Shown: positions 24,896 through 35,185, counted from the first letter of the stretch. The stretch is 64,000 bases of DNA from Aeromonas eucrenophila (GCF_000819865.1 NZ_CDDF01000011.1:406165-470164); one strand, 5' to 3'. Notes: a model not told the origin generated them from the letters alone. Program-made: numbers and translations.

Positions 24896-26578
24896 ATGCT
24901 TGCCAAAGTATCCAAAATCGCTACCTCAGTCATGCTGGGAACCCTGATGCTCGGTGCCGCCGGTACCGCCATGGCCGCCGAGAACAAAACGGTGCTGACC
25001 CTGGTTGCACAGCAGGAGACCGCATGGGTCAAGAACTTCAACCCCTTCCTGCAGGCCGGTCTGCTGCACACGACCCGTCACTTCATCTATGAGCCACTGG
25101 TGATCTTCAACGATATGCAGGGTGGCAAACCCGTCTATCGTCTGGCCACCAACTACGCCTTCAGCGATGATCTGAAGTCCGTCACCTTCGATCTGCGTGA
25201 CGGGGTCAAGTGGTCCGATGGTGAAGCCTTCACCGCCGACGACATTCTCTTCTCCTTCAACCTGGTCAAGGCCAACAAGGCGCTGGATGAGCGCTCCATC
25301 TGGACTCAGATCAAGAGTGTCGAGAAGCTCGGTGATCACAAGGTCAAGTTCGACCTGACAGAAGTCAACACCAACGTGGTGAACGACCTGGTGCTGGTGC
25401 CCATCGTGCCTGAGCACCAGTGGAAGTCCGTCAAGGATCCGGTCGCCTTCACCAACGACAAGCCGGTCGGTACCGGTCCCTTCACCGAAGTGGACAACTT
25501 CTCCGCCCAGCTCTACACCCAGTGCCGCAACCCGCACTACTGGGACAACGCCAGCCTCTCCATCGACTGCATCCGCATGCCGCAGATGGCCACCAACGAC
25601 CAGGTACTGGCCGCTGTGATGAAGGGTGATGTGGACTGGTTCGGATCCTTCGTGCCGGACATCGAGCGCCTCTACGTCGGCAACGATCCGAAGAACAACA
25701 AGTACTGGTTCCCCGCCTCCGGCACAGTAGCGTTCAACGTCAACTTCCAGACCAAGAACCCGGGCAACCACGAAGCCTTCAACGACATCAACTTCCGCCG
25801 CGCCTTCTCCATGGCGATGGACCGCCAGTCCATGGTGGACATCGCGGGCTACGGCTACCCGACCGTCAACGAATACCCGTCCGGCCTTGGCAAGGCATTC
25901 GCCTCCTGGGACAACCCGGATGTCGAGAAGAAATACGGCAAGTTCAACAAGTTCGACCTGGAAGGTGCCAAGGCACTGCTGAAACAGGCCGGCTACAAGG
26001 ACTGTGACGGCGACAAATTCCTCGACACCCCGAGCTGCAAGAAGATCGAGTTCAAGGTGCTGGTACCGAACGGCTGGACCGACTGGGTCAACACCGTCCA
26101 GATCGGGGTTGAAGGCCTGCAGGCACTGGGCCTGAACGCCAAGACCTCTACTCCGGAAGCCACCGTCTGGACCGAGAACCTGATCACCGGTGACTTCGAC
26201 GTCGCCCTGCAGGGTTACTTCGCCGGTGCCAACCCGCACAAGTACTTCGAGACCGCCTTCCACTCCCGCAACATGGGTGAGCGCGGCAACCGCTTCGCGG
26301 CGCCACGTTACAAGGATCCGGCCCTCGACAAGCTGATCGATGACTTCACCCAGACCGCCGATGCGGCCAAGCAGAAAGAGATCATGTTTGCCATCCAGGA
26401 GCGTGTCGGGGCCAACCAGACCATCATCCCGGTGTTCAACAACCCGACCTGGTACGAATACAGCACCAAGCGCTTCAATGGCTGGTTCAGTGCCGACAAC
26501 CCGGTCGCCAAGCCGCAACTGCACCCGGACACCCCGGAGCGTCTGCTGCACGTGTTGTCACTCAAGCCAAACAGCTAA
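24896..26578 (+). CDS. Periplasmic chitin-oligosaccharide-binding protein (SBP family 5)
   Basis: Extracytoplasmic binding protein of a peptide/oligosaccharide-type ABC transporter. It matches the Vibrio chitin-oligosaccharide-binding protein (VC0620 type) by operon context and architecture. The 560-residue precursor has a Sec signal peptide cut after AMA (residue 27), then the SBP_bac_5 fold (YEPLVIFNDMQGGKPVYRLA; DGVKWSDGEAFTADDILFSF). In Vibrio this protein also gates the ChiS sensor. A GC hairpin separates it from the permease genes, probably giving it higher expression. Confidence 0.9.
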   Translation: MLAKVSKIATSVMLGTLMLGAAGTAMAAENKTVLTLVAQQETAWVKNFNPFLQAGLLHTTRHFIYEPLVIFNDMQGGKPVYRLATNYAFSDDLKSVTFDLRDGVKWSDGEAFTADDILFSFNLVKANKALDERSIWTQIKSVEKLGDHKVKFDLTEVNTNVVNDLVLVPIVPEHQWKSVKDPVAFTNDKPVGTGPFTEVDNFSAQLYTQCRNPHYWDNASLSIDCIRMPQMATNDQVLAAVMKGDVDWFGSFVPDIERLYVGNDPKNNKYWFPASGTVAFNVNFQTKNPGNHEAFNDINFRRAFSMAMDRQSMVDIAGYGYPTVNEYPSGLGKAFASWDNPDVEKKYGKFNKFDLEGAKALLKQAGYKDCDGDKFLDTPSCKKIEFKVLVPNGWTDWVNTVQIGVEGLQALGLNAKTSTPEATVWTENLITGDFDVALQGYFAGANPHKYFETAFHSRNMGERGNRFAAPRYKDPALDKLIDDFTQTADAAKQKEIMFAIQERVGANQTIIPVFNNPTWYEYSTKRFNGWFSADNPVAKPQLHPDTPERLLHVLSLKPNS

Positions 26579-26585
26579 CCACCTC

Positions 26586-26603
26586 GGCCCCCTGCGGGGG
26601 GCC
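26586..26603 (+). other. GC-rich hairpin between binding protein and permease genes
   Basis: GGCCCCC / GGGGGCC stem-loop just after the binding-protein stop codon, without a T-run. Such hairpins often protect the upstream mRNA and lower downstream expression, fitting a binding protein needed in excess. Confidence 0.6.
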
Positions 26604-26695
26604 CTCTTCCCCGCCATGTCTTCCATCCCTCGCATCCGCCGGGGTTGGGGGAGCTTTGCCCGGCGCGGGGCAGGCTTGCAGTAAAAGGTATCACC

Positions 26696-27679
26696 ATGGG
26701 ATTTATACTAAGACGCTTCTCCTTCTATCTGGTCGCCTTCCTGGTGGCCGCCACCATCAACTTCCTGTTGCCAAGAGCCATGCCAGGGGATCCCGTCTCC
26801 GTCATGTTCGCCCGCGCTGGCGCCATGATGGAACCCGCCGCCCTGGAAGCCCTCAAAGCCACCTTCGGCTTCGTTGACGGCCCTATCGGCACCCAATTTC
26901 TCACCTATGTGAAGAGTGTCTTCACCTGGGATCTCGGCACCTCGGTGCGTTATTACCCGCAGCCAGTGGCTGACGTACTCGGCCGTGCCATCGGCTGGAC
27001 CCTGTTCCTGGTGGGCACCTCCACCATCATCAGTTTCTCTTTCGGCTCCATCGTCGGCATCTTCGCCGCCTGGTACCGGGGTGGACGCATGGACAGCATC
27101 CTCTCCCCACTCACCCTGGTGATGCAGGCCATACCGCCGGTGGTGGTCTCCCTGCTCGCCCTCTTCCTGTTCGGGGTCAGCCTCGGCTGGTTGCCCATCG
27201 GCTACGCCTACAGCCCGGAGATCAAGGCCGATTTCGGCTGGGAGCACATCAAGAGCATCATGCTGCACGCCATCATGCCGGTCGGCACTCTGGCCCTGGT
27301 GCAGGTGGGGGGCTTCCTCATCACCATGCGCAACAACATGATCAACTTGCTGGGTGAGGATTACATCACCATGGCCAAGGCCAAGGGGCTCTCCAGCAAC
27401 CGGGTGATCTTCAACTACGGGGCCCGCAACGCCGTGCTGCCCAGCGTCACCGCCCTCTCCATGGCGCTCGGTTTCGTCATCGGCGGCTCCCTCATCACAG
27501 AGGTCATCTTCAACTATCCGGGCCTGGGTCTGACGCTCTATCAGGGCATACTCGCCCGCGACTACCCGCTCATCCAGGGGCAACTGCTCATCATGACCAT
27601 CACCATGCTCAGCTTCAACTTCCTGGCGGACGTGCTCTACGTCTTCCTGGATCCCCGTCTGCGTACAGGAGGTAAATAA
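26696..27679 (+). CDS. Chitin-oligosaccharide ABC transporter permease (DppB type)
   Basis: First inner-membrane permease of the transporter. The 327 residues begin with MGFILRRFSFYLVAFLVAAT, the usual DppB-like first helix, and include the EAA loop (NLLGEDYITMAKAKGLSSNR) contacting the ATPases, with six predicted membrane helices. I chose the ATG at 26696, since a longer frame upstream has no homologous start. Only one base separates its stop from the next start. Confidence 0.92.
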   Translation: MGFILRRFSFYLVAFLVAATINFLLPRAMPGDPVSVMFARAGAMMEPAALEALKATFGFVDGPIGTQFLTYVKSVFTWDLGTSVRYYPQPVADVLGRAIGWTLFLVGTSTIISFSFGSIVGIFAAWYRGGRMDSILSPLTLVMQAIPPVVVSLLALFLFGVSLGWLPIGYAYSPEIKADFGWEHIKSIMLHAIMPVGTLALVQVGGFLITMRNNMINLLGEDYITMAKAKGLSSNRVIFNYGARNAVLPSVTALSMALGFVIGGSLITEVIFNYPGLGLTLYQGILARDYPLIQGQLLIMTITMLSFNFLADVLYVFLDPRLRTGGK

Positions 27680-27680
27680 G

Positions 27681-28589
27681 ATGCGCATGCCCACCATTCT
27701 CAAGATCCTGCTGGGAAACAAGAAGGCGGCCTTTGGGCTCGCCATCGTGGTCACCTTCGTGCTGATGGCCCTGTTTGCCCCGCTGCTCGCCAGCAATGAA
27801 CCCACCAAGCGGGTCGCTCGCCCGCACCAGCCCCCCAGCGTGGAGCTGGTGATGGGATCCAGCCGCATGGGCCACGATCTCTGGTCCCAGTTCACCCACG
27901 GCGCCCGCATCTCCCTGATGGTGGGATTCGGGGCAGGTCTGCTGGTCTGCGCCCTGGCCATTGGCATCGGCATCACCGCCGGTTATTTCGGTGGCGTGGT
28001 GGACGAGTGCCTCACCTTCCTGATGAACGTGGTGCTGGTGATCCCGAACCTCCCCTTGCTACTGGTGCTCGCGAGCTTCATCGGGGAGGCGTCACCGACG
28101 GTGATTGCCCTCATCATAGGCTTCACCTCCTGGGCCTACGGCGCTCGGGTGATCCGTGCCCAGACCCTAGCGCTGCGGGAGAAAGAGTTCGTCATCGCCG
28201 CCGAGGTGCTGGGTGAACCGGCCTGGCGCATCATCCTGGTGGAAATACTGCCGAACCTCATCTCCATCATCGGGGTGAGCTTCATCGGCTCCATCATCTA
28301 CGCCATCGTCACCGAGGCGACCCTGGAGTTCCTGGGGCTCGGGGATCCGACAGTGGTGAGCTGGGGCATCATGCTCTACAACGCCCAGACCTCGAGCGCC
28401 ATCCTGGTGGGCGCCTGGTGGGAGATTTTGGCCCCCTGCTTCGCCATCGCCACCCTGGGCGCCGGCCTTGCCATGCTCAACTTCGCCATCGACGAGATAG
28501 CCAACCCGCAACTGCGCTCCCACAAGGGCCTGCGTCGCTGGAAGCAACTCGCCGTCCCGGTCACCGTCGCTCAGGAGAAGACAGCATGA
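27681..28589 (+). CDS. Chitin-oligosaccharide ABC transporter permease (DppC type)
   Basis: Second permease subunit, 302 aa. It has the DppC-like N-terminus (LLGNKKAAFGLAIVVTFVLM), a periplasmic segment, a helix bundle and the EAA motif (LALREKEFVIAAEVLGEPAW). An AGGAGG site 8 bp before the start lies inside the end of the previous gene. Its stop overlaps the start of the next ATPase gene (ATGA). Confidence 0.92.
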   Translation: MRMPTILKILLGNKKAAFGLAIVVTFVLMALFAPLLASNEPTKRVARPHQPPSVELVMGSSRMGHDLWSQFTHGARISLMVGFGAGLLVCALAIGIGITAGYFGGVVDECLTFLMNVVLVIPNLPLLLVLASFIGEASPTVIALIIGFTSWAYGARVIRAQTLALREKEFVIAAEVLGEPAWRIILVEILPNLISIIGVSFIGSIIYAIVTEATLEFLGLGDPTVVSWGIMLYNAQTSSAILVGAWWEILAPCFAIATLGAGLAMLNFAIDEIANPQLRSHKGLRRWKQLAVPVTVAQEKTA

Positions 28590-29608
28590 AGCCGCAACAA
28601 CCCCTGCTGTCGGTGCGCCAACTCTGCGTCGACTACATCACCGAGAGCGGCGACGTGCGCGCCGTCAACTCGGTCAGCTTTGACATCATGCCGGGGGAGG
28701 TGTTCGGCCTCGCCGGCGAGTCCGGCTGTGGCAAGTCCACGGTCGCCTTCTCGGTCGCCCGGCTGCACAAGCCGCCCGCCTACATCAGCGGCGGCGAGAT
28801 CCTGTTCAAGGGCGAGAACATTTTGCACTTCGACGATGAGCGGCTGCGCAGCTACCGCTGGCGCCAGGCGAGCGTGGTGTTCCAGTCCGCCATGAACGCG
28901 CTCAACCCCGTGCTGCGCATGGAAGAGCAGTTCTGTGACGTGCTGATCGCCCACAATCCGGGGCTGACTCGCTACGAGGCGATCAAGCGCGCACAGGAGC
29001 TGCTGGAGATCGTCGACATTCACCCGAGCCGGTTGCGGGATTACCCGCACCAGTTCTCCGGCGGCATGCGCCAGCGGCTGGTGATCGCCATCGCCATGGC
29101 CCTCAACCCCGAGCTGCTGATCATGGACGAGCCGACCACGGCGCTGGACGTGGTGGTGCAGCGGGAGATCCTGCAGAAGGTCTATGCGCTCAAGGAGAAG
29201 TTCAATTTCTCCATCCTGTTCATCACCCATGATCTGTCGCTCATGGTCGAGTTCTGCGATCGCATCGGCATCATGTACGCCGGCGAACTGGTGGAAGTGG
29301 CGCCGTCCAAGTCAATCCTGACCGCGCCCCTGCACCCCTATACCAAGGGGCTCGGCAACTCCTTCCCACCCTTGCACGGCCCGAAAACCGTGCTGGAGGG
29401 GATACCCGGCACCCCGCTCAACCTGCTGGAGGTCCCGGTCGGCTGCCGCTTCCAGGCCCGCTGCTCCAAGGTGCATGAACGCTGCCGCCAGGAATACACC
29501 GCCCTCGCCGAGATAAGGCCTGGGCAACAGACCGCCTGTCATCTCTACGAGGTGGCGGAGCAACAACCGGATCTCCCGATCTATCTGGACAAGGCCGCTG
29601 GCTGTTAA
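28586..29608 (+). CDS. Chitin-oligosaccharide ABC transporter ATPase (DppD type)
   Basis: Nucleotide-binding subunit, 340 aa. Walker A is GESGCGKST, the ABC signature is FSGGMRQRL, Walker B is [12 protein letters not shown] and the switch His is in FITHDLSLM. The C-terminal oligopeptide-transporter extension has Cys-rich [15 protein letters not shown], a site that in this family can bind an iron-sulfur cluster. The start ATG at 28586 overlaps the permease stop. Confidence 0.93.
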   Translation: MKPQQPLLSVRQLCVDYITESGDVRAVNSVSFDIMPGEVFGLAGESGCGKSTVAFSVARLHKPPAYISGGEILFKGENILHFDDERLRSYRWRQASVVFQSAMNALNPVLRMEEQFCDVLIAHNPGLTRYEAIKRAQELLEIVDIHPSRLRDYPHQFSGGMRQRLVIAIAMALNPELLIMDEPTTALDVVVQREILQKVYALKEKFNFSILFITHDLSLMVEFCDRIGIMYAGELVEVAPSKSILTAPLHPYTKGLGNSFPPLHGPKTVLEGIPGTPLNLLEVPVGCRFQARCSKVHERCRQEYTALAEIRPGQQTACHLYEVAEQQPDLPIYLDKAAGC

Positions 29609-29610
29609 GG

Positions 29611-30612
29611 ATGTCTGTCATGCAAATCGCCCAAACCGATGCGCCTATCATCGAGGTCCAGCATCTCTACAAGGACTTCCCCGTCAACTCCAATGCCATC
29701 AAGAGTGGCAAGATGCGGGCCCTGTCCGACATCACCTTCAACCTGCACCGAGGCCGCGCCCTGGCGGTGGTGGGGGAGTCCGGCTCCGGCAAGAGCACCA
29801 TCGCCAAGATCATCGCCAAGATGTACAAGCTCTCCAACGGTCGCATCCTCTATCGCGGCCGGGATCTGGAGGAGTTCAACAAGGGCACGGCCCTGCTTGA
29901 CTACCGCCAGAGCGTGCAGATGGTGTGGCAAGACCCGTTCGGTTCGCTCAACCCGACCCACACCATCTACCACCACATCGCCCGCCCCCTGCTGCTGCAC
30001 AGCAAGGTGCTCGACAAGAGAGACCTGCCGGAGATGGTCTACAACCTGCTGGAGAAGGTGGGGCTGACCCCGGCCAAGGCGACAGCGGCCAAGTACCCGC
30101 ACCAGCTCTCCGGCGGCCAGCGCCAGCGCGTCAATATCGCCCGCAACCTGGCGGTGGAGGCCGAGGTGGTGCTGGCGGACGAGCCCACCTCCATGCTCGA
30201 CGTCTCCATTCGCATCGGCATCCTCAACCTGATGGAGCAGATGAAGAACGAGCTCGGCGTCTCCATGCTCTACATCACCCACGACATCGCCACCGCCCGC
30301 TATGTGGCGGAAGATCTCGCGGTCATGTACGTGGGCCACATGGTGGAGTGGGGCGAGGTGGACGAGATCCTGCACCACCCTCAGCACCCCTACACCCAGC
30401 TGCTCATCTCGGCGGTGCCGGATCCCGAAAAGAGCATCCACGCCGAGCTGGAGGGGGGCCGCAAGGGGGAGATCCCGCTGTGGACGCCGGAATCCCGCGG
30501 CTGCCCCTTCGCCGGCCGCTGCCACCAGGCCATGGCCCGCTGCAAGGAGAGCCTGCCGCCGGTGACCAAGCTCGCCGACAACCACTTCGTGCGCTGCTAC
30601 CTGCACGAATAA
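29611..30612 (+). CDS. Chitin-oligosaccharide ABC transporter ATPase (DppF type)
   Basis: Second nucleotide-binding subunit, 333 aa. Walker A is GESGSGKST, the signature is LSGGQRQRV, Walker B is VVLADEPTSMLD, and the switch is YITHDIATA. The C-terminal extension has GCPFAGRCHQAMARC. It starts 2 bp after the previous stop. The paired ATPases complete the transporter that in Vibrio imports GlcNAc2-4. Confidence 0.93.
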   Translation: MSVMQIAQTDAPIIEVQHLYKDFPVNSNAIKSGKMRALSDITFNLHRGRALAVVGESGSGKSTIAKIIAKMYKLSNGRILYRGRDLEEFNKGTALLDYRQSVQMVWQDPFGSLNPTHTIYHHIARPLLLHSKVLDKRDLPEMVYNLLEKVGLTPAKATAAKYPHQLSGGQRQRVNIARNLAVEAEVVLADEPTSMLDVSIRIGILNLMEQMKNELGVSMLYITHDIATARYVAEDLAVMYVGHMVEWGEVDEILHHPQHPYTQLLISAVPDPEKSIHAELEGGRKGEIPLWTPESRGCPFAGRCHQAMARCKESLPPVTKLADNHFVRCYLHE

Positions 30613-30715
30613 GCGGCGCCGGTACGGCCTTGCCTTGGCGGCCCGCAGCACTTCATCCAGGGCCTCCTCGCGAGGCCCGCTCATTGCCTCACCCAGACCA
30701 GGGAGTAAGCGTTTG

Positions 30716-32452
30716 ATGGAACTCTTGATCAATCAGGTGGGTTACGATTGTGACGGACACAAGGTGGCCCTGCTGCAAGGCGCCGCCCATGCCGAGATCA
30801 GCGGTCAGCTCAGGCTGATCCGGCTGGACGATGGCCAGATCCTGTTCGAGGCGCCGCTGCAGGCCGCAGGCCAGGTGCCGGGTTGGCAGGGCCGCGCCTT
30901 CTGGCGCGCCGATTTCAGCGCCTTCAAGGAGCCGGGTCACTACCGGCTGGAGGCCATCACCACCTCTGGCGAGCGCGATGCGCCGCCATCGGTCACCCGC
31001 TCCGCCCGCTTCGCCATCGGCCCCGAGCTGCTCAGTCGCACCTGCCTCTCCGATGTGATCCACTACTTCAAGGGCCAGCGCGCCAGCGGCGCCTTCGATC
31101 GCGCCGACCGCAATGCCCGGCTGTTTGGCAGCGAGCAACGGCGAGATGTGCACGGCGGCTGGTTCGACGCCAGCGGCGACATGAGCAAGTACTTGAGCCA
31201 CCTCTCCTACGCCAACTACCTCAACCCCCAGCAGACCCCCATGGTGGTCTGGGCCCTGCTCAAGTGCCGGGAGCTGCTCTCTACGCGCACCGACATCGAC
31301 AGCCTGAACCTGGGCAAGCGGCTCAATGACGAGGCACTGCACGGCGCCGACTTCCTCTGCCGGATGCAAGACGAGTCGGGCTTCTTCTACATGACCCTGT
31401 TCGACAAGTGGAGCAAGGACCCCGAACAGCGTGAGCTGTGCGCCTACGCCACCCAGCAAGGACTCAAATCCAAGGACTGGCAGGCTGGCTTCCGGCAAGG
31501 GGGGGGCATGGCCATCGCCGCCCTGGCCCGCGCCGCCCGCGAATCCACCACAGGTGACTTCGATGCCAGCCGCTATGCCGGTGCCGCCAGCAGCGGCTAC
31601 CTGCACCTGCGCGAGCACAACCTCGCCTACCTGGATGACGGGGTCGAGAACATCATCGACGACTACTGCGCCCTGCTCGCCGCCGTCGAGCTGACTCGGA
31701 CTCTCGGCAATGAGTGGCTGACCGAGGCCAGGGACAGGGCAAACCGGCTCTGTGCCCGCCAGCGCATCCACCCGGAGCTCGGCCACCATTGGTCCGCCAA
31801 CGACGACGGCAGCCGCCCCTACTACCACGCCGCCGAGGCGGGTCTGCCGGTGCTGGCGTTGATCGAATATCTGCACATCGAGCCGGATCCGGCGCGCCAG
31901 GCCAGCACGCTGCGGGTGGTTCAGCAGGCGCTCGCCGCCGATCTGGCCCTCGCCGCCCGGGCGGGCAATCCCTTCGCCCTCGCCCGCCAGTATGTGAAGG
32001 GGGTGGACGAAGCCCCCAGGGTCAGCTTCTTCATCCCCCACCACAACGAATCTGGTTACTGGTGGCAGGGAGAGAACGCCCGGCTAGCCTCCCTGGCGGC
32101 CATGACATTTTCAGCCGCAAAGCTGCTGCCACAACAGAACAAACCGCTACTGGCCTTCGGCCAGCGCCAGCTCGACTGGATTTTGGGGCAGAACCCCTTC
32201 AATGCCTGCATGCTGGCGGGACACGGCATCAACAACCCAAGCTACACCGCCGGTTACCCCAACGCCCTCGGCGGGATCTGCAACGGCATCACCGCCGGTT
32301 TCGATGATGAGGCGGACATCGCCTTCATCCCCGAGCAGTACAAGGACCGGCTGGATCAGAACTGGCGCTGGGGGGAACAGTGGATCCCACACGCGGCCTG
32401 GTTCGCCCTGGCCATCTGCTGGCAAAGCGCCCCCGGAGGCTCCCATGATTGA
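30716..32452 (+). CDS. GH9 family glycosidase, probable exo-beta-D-glucosaminidase
   Basis: Cytoplasmic glycosidase, 578 aa, with no signal peptide. It has an N-terminal Ig-like domain (MELLINQVGYDCDGHKVALL) and a GH9 (alpha/alpha)6 barrel with the catalytic-Asp region HGGWFDASGDMSKY near residue 146 and the late HNESGYWWQGENARLA and QLDWILGQNPFNACMLAGHG motifs. GH9 members are often named endoglucanases, but the orthologue in this operon position in Vibrionaceae acts on glucosamine-containing chito-oligosaccharides. Context with a GlcN kinase supports that. ATG 30716 follows GGAG by 10 bp; the kinase gene overlaps its stop. Confidence 0.88.
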   Translation: MELLINQVGYDCDGHKVALLQGAAHAEISGQLRLIRLDDGQILFEAPLQAAGQVPGWQGRAFWRADFSAFKEPGHYRLEAITTSGERDAPPSVTRSARFAIGPELLSRTCLSDVIHYFKGQRASGAFDRADRNARLFGSEQRRDVHGGWFDASGDMSKYLSHLSYANYLNPQQTPMVVWALLKCRELLSTRTDIDSLNLGKRLNDEALHGADFLCRMQDESGFFYMTLFDKWSKDPEQRELCAYATQQGLKSKDWQAGFRQGGGMAIAALARAARESTTGDFDASRYAGAASSGYLHLREHNLAYLDDGVENIIDDYCALLAAVELTRTLGNEWLTEARDRANRLCARQRIHPELGHHWSANDDGSRPYYHAAEAGLPVLALIEYLHIEPDPARQASTLRVVQQALAADLALAARAGNPFALARQYVKGVDEAPRVSFFIPHHNESGYWWQGENARLASLAAMTFSAAKLLPQQNKPLLAFGQRQLDWILGQNPFNACMLAGHGINNPSYTAGYPNALGGICNGITAGFDDEADIAFIPEQYKDRLDQNWRWGEQWIPHAAWFALAICWQSAPGGSHD

Positions 32453-33317
32453 GTACTGGGTTGGCGTGGACGGCGGTGGCACCCATAGCCGCGCCCGCAT
32501 TCGTGACAGGGCCGGGAAAGTGCTGGGGGAAGGCCGGGCGGCGGGCTCCAATCTGGAGCTTGGCATCGCACTGGCCCACGGCAATGTGCTGGCCGCCATC
32601 GACCAGGCCCGCATCGCGGCAGGCTTGCCCAGGGAGTGCGAGCAGCAGATGGGGGTCGGTCTGGCGCTAGCCTCCGCCGAGCTGGCCGATTGCTATCAGG
32701 CCCTGCTGGCCATGCCCTTCCCCTTCGCGAGCGTGCGGCTCACCTCGGATGCCTTCGGTGCCTGCCTCGGCGCCTTCGGTGGCCGGGAGGGCGCCATCCT
32801 CATCGCCGGCACCGGCTCGGCCGGGCTCATCTACCGGGACGGCCAGCTGCGTGCCTGCTCCGGCCGCGGCTTCCCCATCTCGGATCTCGGCAGCGGCGCC
32901 TGGCTGGGGCTGCGCGCCATCCAGCAGGCGCTGCTCTGCCACGACGGCGTCCTGCCCCCCAGCACGCTCGCCATTCGCTTGCTCGATCACTTCAAGCGGG
33001 ATCAGGCCGAGGTGGTGCGCTGGGCGGCCAAGGCCATTCCGGCCGACTATGGCCGCTTCGCCCCCTGGGTGTTCGACGCCGCCGGCGACGGTGACGAGCT
33101 CGCCTGCCAGCTGCTGGATGAGACCTGCGCCCAGTTGCAGACCCTGCTGACGGGGATGCAGCAGCTGGGGGCCAGACAGATTGCCCTGCTGGGCGGGGTC
33201 GGCACGCGCCTGGCTCCACGCCTGGCCCACCTCAACCTGGTTCCCCCCAAGGCCGATGCCCTTGAGGGCGCCATCCTGTTCGCTCAATCAGAGGAATTTC
33301 CATGTCTGCACCCCTGA
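32445..33317 (+). CDS. gspK: Glucosamine kinase GspK (BadF/BadG ATPase family)
   Basis: Cytoplasmic sugar kinase, 290 aa, that would phosphorylate glucosamine (or GlcNAc) released by the neighbouring glycosidases. ASKHA-fold motifs are clear: phosphate-1 GVDGGGTHSRA at the N-terminus, IAGTGSAGL near residue 120, and GGVGTRLAPRL near the C-terminus. V. cholerae VC0614, in the same operon position, is a glucosamine-specific kinase. The gene overlaps the GH9 stop by 8 bp and the hexosaminidase start by 16 bp, so the three are tightly coupled. Confidence 0.88.
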   Translation: MIEYWVGVDGGGTHSRARIRDRAGKVLGEGRAAGSNLELGIALAHGNVLAAIDQARIAAGLPRECEQQMGVGLALASAELADCYQALLAMPFPFASVRLTSDAFGACLGAFGGREGAILIAGTGSAGLIYRDGQLRACSGRGFPISDLGSGAWLGLRAIQQALLCHDGVLPPSTLAIRLLDHFKRDQAEVVRWAAKAIPADYGRFAPWVFDAAGDGDELACQLLDETCAQLQTLLTGMQQLGARQIALLGGVGTRLAPRLAHLNLVPPKADALEGAILFAQSEEFPCLHP

Positions 33318-35167
33318 TCCACACCCAGATCGACCGACGTGACGGTGATGATGTCTGGTTCAACTTCACCCTGAGCCAGTTGCCGGACACGGCCTGGAAG
33401 CTGCACTTCTGCCTGGCTCGCCACATAGACCCCAGCTCGGTCGAAGGCGGCGAGCTGGAGCGCCAGAGCGGCAGCTACAAGGTGCTTGTCCCCCTGGCTG
33501 GCGCCAGCGAGCTGCGCTTCTGCTGCCGCAACACCCCCATCAAGCGCCTCTCAGACCTCCCTCAGGGCTTCTTCCTGAGCCTGACCGAGCACGGCGGCGC
33601 TCCCCAGCTGCTGCCGGTGAGCCTGGCCAATCAGGATCTCAACCTGCCATCCCCCCCGCCCGCGGGCCCTGAGCTGCCCGAGGTGGAGCCGGCCAACGGC
33701 ATAGTGCCCCAACCGGCCCATCAGGTGCTGACCGATGGCAACTTCCGGCTGGCGGAGCGGGCCCATGTCAGCGGCCCGGGTTCGCTGACCGCCCTGCTTG
33801 CCCACTTCAACGAGCTGACGGGGCTGGCGCTCAGCCAGGATCACGACGCCGAGATCCACCTGGTCGAGGCTCCCCTCGCCCCCGAGGCCTATCGCCTCTC
33901 CATCACGCCGCTGGAGATCCGCATCCAGGCGGCGGGCGAAGCCGGCTGGCGCCACGGGCTGGTGAGTCTGGCCCAGTGGGCGCTGCAACACGGGGAGAGC
34001 CTGCCCTGCCTCGAGCTGACGGATGCGCCGCGCTTCGGTTTTCGCGGCATCTTCCTCGACTGCGCCCGCCACTTCCATTCCATCGCCACCATCAAGCGCC
34101 TGCTCAAGCAGATGAGCCTCTACAAGTTCAACCGCTTCCACTGGCACCTGACCGATGACGAGGGCTGGCGCCTCGAGATCAAGGCCTTCCCGCAGCTGAC
34201 CGAGGTGGGCGCCTGGCGTGGCCACGGCCTGGCGGTGGACCCCCAGCTCAGCGGTGGGGCCGAGCCTTATGGCGGTTACTACACCCAGAGCGAGGTGCGC
34301 GAGCTGGTAGCCTACGCCGCCGGGCTCGGTATCAGCGTCATCCCGGAAATAGACATCCCGGGTCACTGCCACGCGGCCATCAAGGCGCTGCCGGCGCTGC
34401 TGCGGGAAGAGGCGGATCACTCCCGCTACCTGTCGGTGCAGTATTTTGACGACAACGTGCTCAACCCCGCCCTGCCCGGCACCTATGCGTTTCTCGAGGC
34501 GGTGCTTGACGAGGTGTGCGCGCTCTTCCCGGGGCCGCAGATCCACATGGGGGGAGACGAGGTCCCCACCGGCGTCTGGACCGACAGCCCCGCCTGCCAG
34601 CAGCTGATGCAGCGAGAGGGGTATCAGGATTGCCGCGAGCTGCAGGGGCACCTGCTGCGCCACTGCCAGCAGTATCTGGCCGCCAGGGGCAAGCAGATGC
34701 TGGGCTGGGAGGAGATACTGCACGGCGACAAGGTGAGCCGGGATGCCGCCATCGTCGCCTGGACCAGCTTCCAGGCCGGGCTGGATGCCGCGAGCCAGGG
34801 CTACCCCGTGGTGATGGCGCCGGCCCAGCAGCTCTACCTGGATCAGGCCTACAACCAGGACATTCACGAACCTGGTCTCTACTGGGCCGGGCCGGTCAGT
34901 TTGGAGCAGGTCTATGCCTGCGATCCGGCCCCCCTCGATTTCCATGCCAACGATAACATCCTGGGGGTGCTGAGCCCCTTATGGTCGGAACTGGTGACCT
35001 CTCGTGACCGTCTCGACTATATGTTGTTCCCGCGCCTGCTGGCCACGGCAGAGGTGGCCTGGAGCGCCCCCGCTCGCAAGGAGTGGGTGCACTTCGCCGC
35101 CCGTCTGCCCGGTCAGCTGCAGATCCTCGATCAGTTGCAGGTGCGTTATCGGGTGCCGCAGAGGTAG
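33302..35167 (+). CDS. Beta-N-acetylhexosaminidase (GH20), cytoplasmic
   Basis: Exo-hydrolase that removes GlcNAc from imported chito-oligosaccharides. The 621-residue protein has an N-terminal non-catalytic domain, a GH20b-like domain and the catalytic barrel from about residue 245 (FRGIFLDCARHFHSIATIKR; RFHWHLTDDEGWRLEI) with the catalytic Asp-Glu pair in IHMGGDEVP. No signal peptide is seen, fitting intracellular degradation. It is the last gene of the operon: a strong terminator follows, and the chitobiose phosphorylase and phosphoglucomutase genes that follow in V. cholerae are absent here. Confidence 0.93.
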   Translation: MSAPLIHTQIDRRDGDDVWFNFTLSQLPDTAWKLHFCLARHIDPSSVEGGELERQSGSYKVLVPLAGASELRFCCRNTPIKRLSDLPQGFFLSLTEHGGAPQLLPVSLANQDLNLPSPPPAGPELPEVEPANGIVPQPAHQVLTDGNFRLAERAHVSGPGSLTALLAHFNELTGLALSQDHDAEIHLVEAPLAPEAYRLSITPLEIRIQAAGEAGWRHGLVSLAQWALQHGESLPCLELTDAPRFGFRGIFLDCARHFHSIATIKRLLKQMSLYKFNRFHWHLTDDEGWRLEIKAFPQLTEVGAWRGHGLAVDPQLSGGAEPYGGYYTQSEVRELVAYAAGLGISVIPEIDIPGHCHAAIKALPALLREEADHSRYLSVQYFDDNVLNPALPGTYAFLEAVLDEVCALFPGPQIHMGGDEVPTGVWTDSPACQQLMQREGYQDCRELQGHLLRHCQQYLAARGKQMLGWEEILHGDKVSRDAAIVAWTSFQAGLDAASQGYPVVMAPAQQLYLDQAYNQDIHEPGLYWAGPVSLEQVYACDPAPLDFHANDNILGVLSPLWSELVTSRDRLDYMLFPRLLATAEVAWSAPARKEWVHFAARLPGQLQILDQLQVRYRVPQR

Positions 35168-35185
35168 TGTTATCTTTCTCTTTTT

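Noticed and set aside
30716..32452. Cellulase annotation for the GH9 gene
   Set aside because: No signal peptide or cellulose-binding module, and it lies in a chito-oligosaccharide operon next to a GlcN kinase.
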